DNA from: Spongiibacteraceae bacterium UBA5047
GTDB taxonomy: Bacteria; Pseudomonadota; Gammaproteobacteria; Pseudomonadales; Spongiibacteraceae
Direction of reading: 5' to 3'
NCBI GenBank assembly: GCA_002415025.1
Contig: DIBR01000011.1
Coordinates: forward strand, 87,211 to 151,210
Length of the DNA: 64,000 nt
The notes under the pieces are model-generated. The model worked only from the letters and a program-made list of their open reading frames with translations. It did not search any database and was not told where the DNA came from. Below are positions 61,439 to 64,000 of this stretch, piece by piece (within the stretch, counting starts at the first letter, position 1; the number at the start of each line of letters is the position of its first letter). The translations under genes were made by a program, and so were the position numbers.

Positions 61439-62491
61439 TCAACCGGCCTGATAATCGGTATACCCAGCTTCACCGGGCGTGTAAAGGGTTTTCATATCAA
61501 TTTTCGATAGTGACAGATTTTCCCGAAAGCGGCGCGGCAAATCAGGGTTGGCAATAAACGGCCTGCCGAAAGATACCGCGCGAATTTGCTCATCCAGCTC
61601 GGACTCCGCCTCATCGCGGCTATAGCTTTCATTAACAATCATGGCACCGTGATAGTTGGTGCGCGCCAGTCCGATATTATCCAAACCAAGCGCAGGCATA
61701 CGAATCACATGCAAATAGGCCAACGCCATCGGGTCTACCCGCTGCAGCAAGGCAGAATAGGTTTCTTCGTGGTTATCGTCGTGTAGATCATTAAACGGAT
61801 TGCCGGGGCAAATGCGCATCCCCACTCTGTCGGCACCCTCTACCGAACACATGGCCGACAATACTTCGAGCACGAACCGCAAGCGATTTTCCAGGCTCCC
61901 GCCATAGCTATCGGTCCGTTGATTCGTTCCTGTCGATAAAAACTGTGCGGGCAGATATCCGCTGGTGCAATGCAACTCCACACCATCAAAGCCCGCAGCA
62001 AAGGCGTTAACCGTCGCCTGCTTATAATCGGCTACTGTCTGCTCAATATCAGCAAGGGTCATCGCCTCCGGCTCAGCAAAGGGCAGCATGCCCTGCTCGG
62101 TATACATATCACCTTTGGCGGCTATCGCCGACGGCGCCAGGGTGCGTGCATTCTCTGCCTTGTTTGCCCCATGGGCTACGCGCCCACAGTGCATGATCTG
62201 CAAAACAATTTGCCCTCCCCCGGCATGCACCGCGTCGGTAATGTCCCGCCAGGCTGACACCTGCTCCCCGGTGTATATACCCGGCGTGCGGCAATAGCCC
62301 TTGCCGTCAGCACTCGGCTGGGTGCCCTCGGTAATAATCAATCCGGCGCCGGCGCGCTGACGGTAATACTCACGCATAATTGACGTTGGCACGTCGCTGC
62401 CATTATCCGCGCGAGAGCGCGTCATGGGCGCCATCACTACGCGATTGCCAAGCTGCAATCGCCCCAATTTCGTTTCGGTAAACAGTTGCAT
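61439..62491 (-). CDS. Old Yellow Enzyme-type ene reductase
   Basis: 350 residues, FMN-binding TIM barrel. N-terminal VVMAPMTRSRADN, a QIMHCGRVAH segment, catalytic HCTSGYLPAQFLSTGTNQRTDSYGGSLENR, and RVGMRICPGNPFND. Reduces alkenes conjugated to carbonyl or nitro groups with NADPH. Complete length. Upstream neighbour on this strand is the SnoaL-like gene, 14 bases away. Confidence 0.94.
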   Translation of the reverse strand: MQLFTETKLGRLQLGNRVVMAPMTRSRADNGSDVPTSIMREYYRQRAGAGLIITEGTQPSADGKGYCRTPGIYTGEQVSAWRDITDAVHAGGGQIVLQIMHCGRVAHGANKAENARTLAPSAIAAKGDMYTEQGMLPFAEPEAMTLADIEQTVADYKQATVNAFAAGFDGVELHCTSGYLPAQFLSTGTNQRTDSYGGSLENRLRFVLEVLSAMCSVEGADRVGMRICPGNPFNDLHDDNHEETYSALLQRVDPMALAYLHVIRMPALGLDNIGLARTNYHGAMIVNESYSRDEAESELDEQIRAVSFGRPFIANPDLPRRFRENLSLSKIDMKTLYTPGEAGYTDYQAG

Positions 62492-62505
62492 TCAAACCTC
62501 TGACG

Positions 62506-63126
62506 TTAACGCACCCGTATTTTAGGTGCGGGAGTACCGCGGCGCATGGTGCTTAGAAACTGTTCGGCAGGCGCGGGGGCGGCCACCTCCGGCTCACCGT
62601 CTGGCTGGCTGGCCCAGAATTCGCGCCACGACGGAAACAGTTCATGAAACGCTCCATCATAGGGCTCACGGCCCGGCCAGCGCATTTTCATATCGCCCAG
62701 CGGCGGTTTGTTCAGGTCGGTTGCATACCAGTAGCATGGCAAGCGCCGCCGAAAGTACCAACGCCCATCAATGCGCTGGTAGTCATCCCAATACAGCATT
62801 TGCATAATGACCCATTCGCCGCCGCATTCATGCTCGTTTTTGGAATACAACACGCCCACCGCATTGTCGGGGTCTTTAAACTCGATAATGTGATTGCCGA
62901 CGTGATGCGACGTCCCGGTGAACTGATGGCGCAGGGTGTCGTCTACCCAGGCCTTGAGATGACTGCGACCGGACAGTTCCCTGCTAACACGAATATCCGG
63001 TGCAAACAGATTCACGTGGGCATCGAGATCTCTCATATCCAGTGACAGTGAGTACTTCGCTACCAATTGCCTGATCGCATCGAGCGACTCCAGACGGTCT
63101 ATACGATTAAGAAGCTCATCGCTCAT
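62506..63126 (-). CDS. SnoaL-like (NTF2 fold) protein
   Basis: 206 residues; an alpha+beta cone with the ring-hydroxylase small-subunit-like pattern VAKYSLSLDMRDLDAHVNLFAPD near residue 25 and TGTSHHVGNHIIEFKD. Such proteins act as isomerases, hydrolases or dehydratases on small ring compounds, or as oxygenase beta subunits. It lies 2 bases after the SDR gene and 14 bases before the OYE gene; a three-gene catabolic unit is likely. Confidence 0.85.
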   Translation of the reverse strand: MSDELLNRIDRLESLDAIRQLVAKYSLSLDMRDLDAHVNLFAPDIRVSRELSGRSHLKAWVDDTLRHQFTGTSHHVGNHIIEFKDPDNAVGVLYSKNEHECGGEWVIMQMLYWDDYQRIDGRWYFRRRLPCYWYATDLNKPPLGDMKMRWPGREPYDGAFHELFPSWREFWASQPDGEPEVAAPAPAEQFLSTMRRGTPAPKIRVR

Positions 63127-63128
63127 GG

Positions 63129-63908
63129 CTATTCCTCCCAGGAGGCACTGCCGGTATTTAACTCCGCAACGCGCCCCCCATCTACCGGCAACACCGAGCC
63201 GGTAATATAAGACGCCTCATCACTGGCAAGAAACAAAATGGCATTGGCACACTCGCGCGGGTCACCAATTCGCCCCAGCGGGATAGTTTTACCCGTCGCC
63301 TTCTGGCTCTCTTCATCGGGGTTAACAACTTCCAATGCCGGTGTTAAAAAGGCGCCCGGAGTGATGGCGTTAACACGAATATGGGGCGCCCACTCAATAG
63401 ACGCATTGCGCGTCAGCGCAATCATCGCGGCTTTCGCTGCGCTATAGCCTGCAGTCCCGACCGAACCCAAGAGCCCGCACACCGACGAAATATTCACGAC
63501 GGCACCCCGATTCGCCTTCAACTGTTTATAGGATTCACGCATCAGAAACATCGCGCCGTCGAGTGACACCTGAAAATTCTGGTGCCAGGCTTTTGTGCTG
63601 TGGCTGCCCAGCATTCCGGGCACCATAAGCACCGCGTTATTAACAACGATATCCAGCTTGCCATATTTGGAAACGGTCGTTTCAACAAGTTGCTTCACTG
63701 CTGTTTCATCACTGACATCCACTGACAACGGCGTACACTCACCGCCTGCCGCCTTAATGGTTTTCGCGACGGCCTCTAGCGGCTCCATGCGTCGGCTACA
63801 AATCACCACTTTGGCGCCTTCTTCGGCAAAGCGAATCGCGGCTGCCGCGCCGATGCCCTGACCACCGCCGGTGATAATGGCGACTTTGTTTTCCAATCGT
63901 TTTGTCAT
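63129..63908 (-). CDS. Short-chain dehydrogenase/reductase
   Basis: 259 residues from ATG 63908 (frame open to 63920). Classical SDR: nucleotide-binding GGGQGIGAA at about 15-23, NNA (NNAVLMVPG), catalytic Ser (VVNISSVCGLLG), and YSAAKAAMIALTRN (catalytic Tyr and Lys). Oxidises or reduces a hydroxyl or keto group with NAD(P). First gene of the SDR-SnoaL-OYE unit. Confidence 0.94.
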   Translation of the reverse strand: MTKRLENKVAIITGGGQGIGAAAAIRFAEEGAKVVICSRRMEPLEAVAKTIKAAGGECTPLSVDVSDETAVKQLVETTVSKYGKLDIVVNNAVLMVPGMLGSHSTKAWHQNFQVSLDGAMFLMRESYKQLKANRGAVVNISSVCGLLGSVGTAGYSAAKAAMIALTRNASIEWAPHIRVNAITPGAFLTPALEVVNPDEESQKATGKTIPLGRIGDPRECANAILFLASDEASYITGSVLPVDGGRVAELNTGSASWEE

Positions 63909-63930
63909 GATGTGCTCCACAGTTTGTGAT

Positions 63931-63990
63931 CAGTTCGCCTGCAGGGCAGGCTCCCACAAAGTTCTGTAGGAGCCTGCCCTGCAGGCGAAT
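63931..63990. repeat. REPIN-type double REP palindrome
   Basis: Two 21-bp arms in inverted orientation (63934-63954 and 63969-63989) match perfectly, separated by 14 bases. Each arm is itself a hairpin GCCTGC-n3-GCAGGC, and each begins with a GTRG head (GTAG on the plus strand, GTGG on the minus strand). This is the structure of Pseudomonas-type REPIN elements, which are spread by RAYT transposases encoded elsewhere in the genome. It lies upstream of the SDR gene, about 20 bases from its start. Confidence 0.85.
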
Positions 63991-64000
63991 CAAGTGTTTA

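Noticed and set aside
1..64000. CRISPR array, insertion sequence or rRNA
   Set aside because: No regularly spaced repeats, transposase gene or rRNA sequence was seen on either strand.

Overview
The window reads as a chromosome segment of a marine-type gammaproteobacterium, most likely of the Cellvibrionales (Spongiibacteraceae/Halieaceae) or a near relative. This is an inference from the gene set: a canonical aspS-yebC-ruvCAB-ybgC-tolQRAB-pal-cpoB-queE-queC block, a Pseudomonas-like arsC-wrbA-DUF2069-sppA operon, and a right-hand part rich in Rieske oxygenase, SDR, OYE and amidase genes. No database search was possible.

Positions 1 to about 15,236 are an integrated accessory element beside a tRNA-Lys(UUU) gene. 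From the left edge it carries, on the minus strand, the 3'-to-5' run pglX (cut by the window edge), a 74-residue uncharacterised ORF, brxC, brxB and brxA. This is a type I BREX phage-defence operon. It is transcribed divergently from a WYL-family regulator (brxR) whose promoter lies inside a perfect inverted repeat. Next come an unknown 243-residue protein, a basic coiled-coil protein with four GRP-type motifs and an inverted repeat over its start, and a large helicase-like replication initiator. Upstream of the initiator lies a short promoter-terminator unit that looks like a small RNA gene. A PP2A-like phosphatase, a DUF4224 protein and a tyrosine integrase complete the element. The integrase points at the 3' end of the tRNA. 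The unit therefore looks like a plasmid-derived integrative element that carries BREX as cargo; its left end, with the remaining BREX genes (pglZ, brxL), lies outside the window.

Positions 15,237 to about 33,470 are conserved core: tRNA-Lys, a TonB-dependent receptor, queuosine synthesis (queC, queE), the Tol-Pal envelope machine, RuvABC Holliday-junction processing, yebC, aspS, an FmdB zinc ribbon, an HU protein with a histone-H1-like tail, a HIT protein, proS and a lytic transglycosylase.

Positions 33,490 to 52,600 hold housekeeping and stress genes: Nudix, peroxiredoxin, MaoC hydratase, zinc alcohol dehydrogenase, an RND efflux pair, OsmC, dgkA, glpE, sppA, wrbA, arsC, a TlpA thioredoxin, acylphosphatase, an unusual chalcone-isomerase-like/TonB fusion, an AraC regulator, a PQQ-type propeller and mscS. 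Positions 52,660 to 64,000 carry an outer-membrane DUF481 protein, a Rieske oxygenase with a long cluster-binding loop, an amidase, an FAH-family protein, a cold-shock protein, a Crp/Fnr regulator, a class II aldolase, an OYE reductase, a SnoaL-like protein and an SDR. A REPIN-type double palindrome lies at the right edge.
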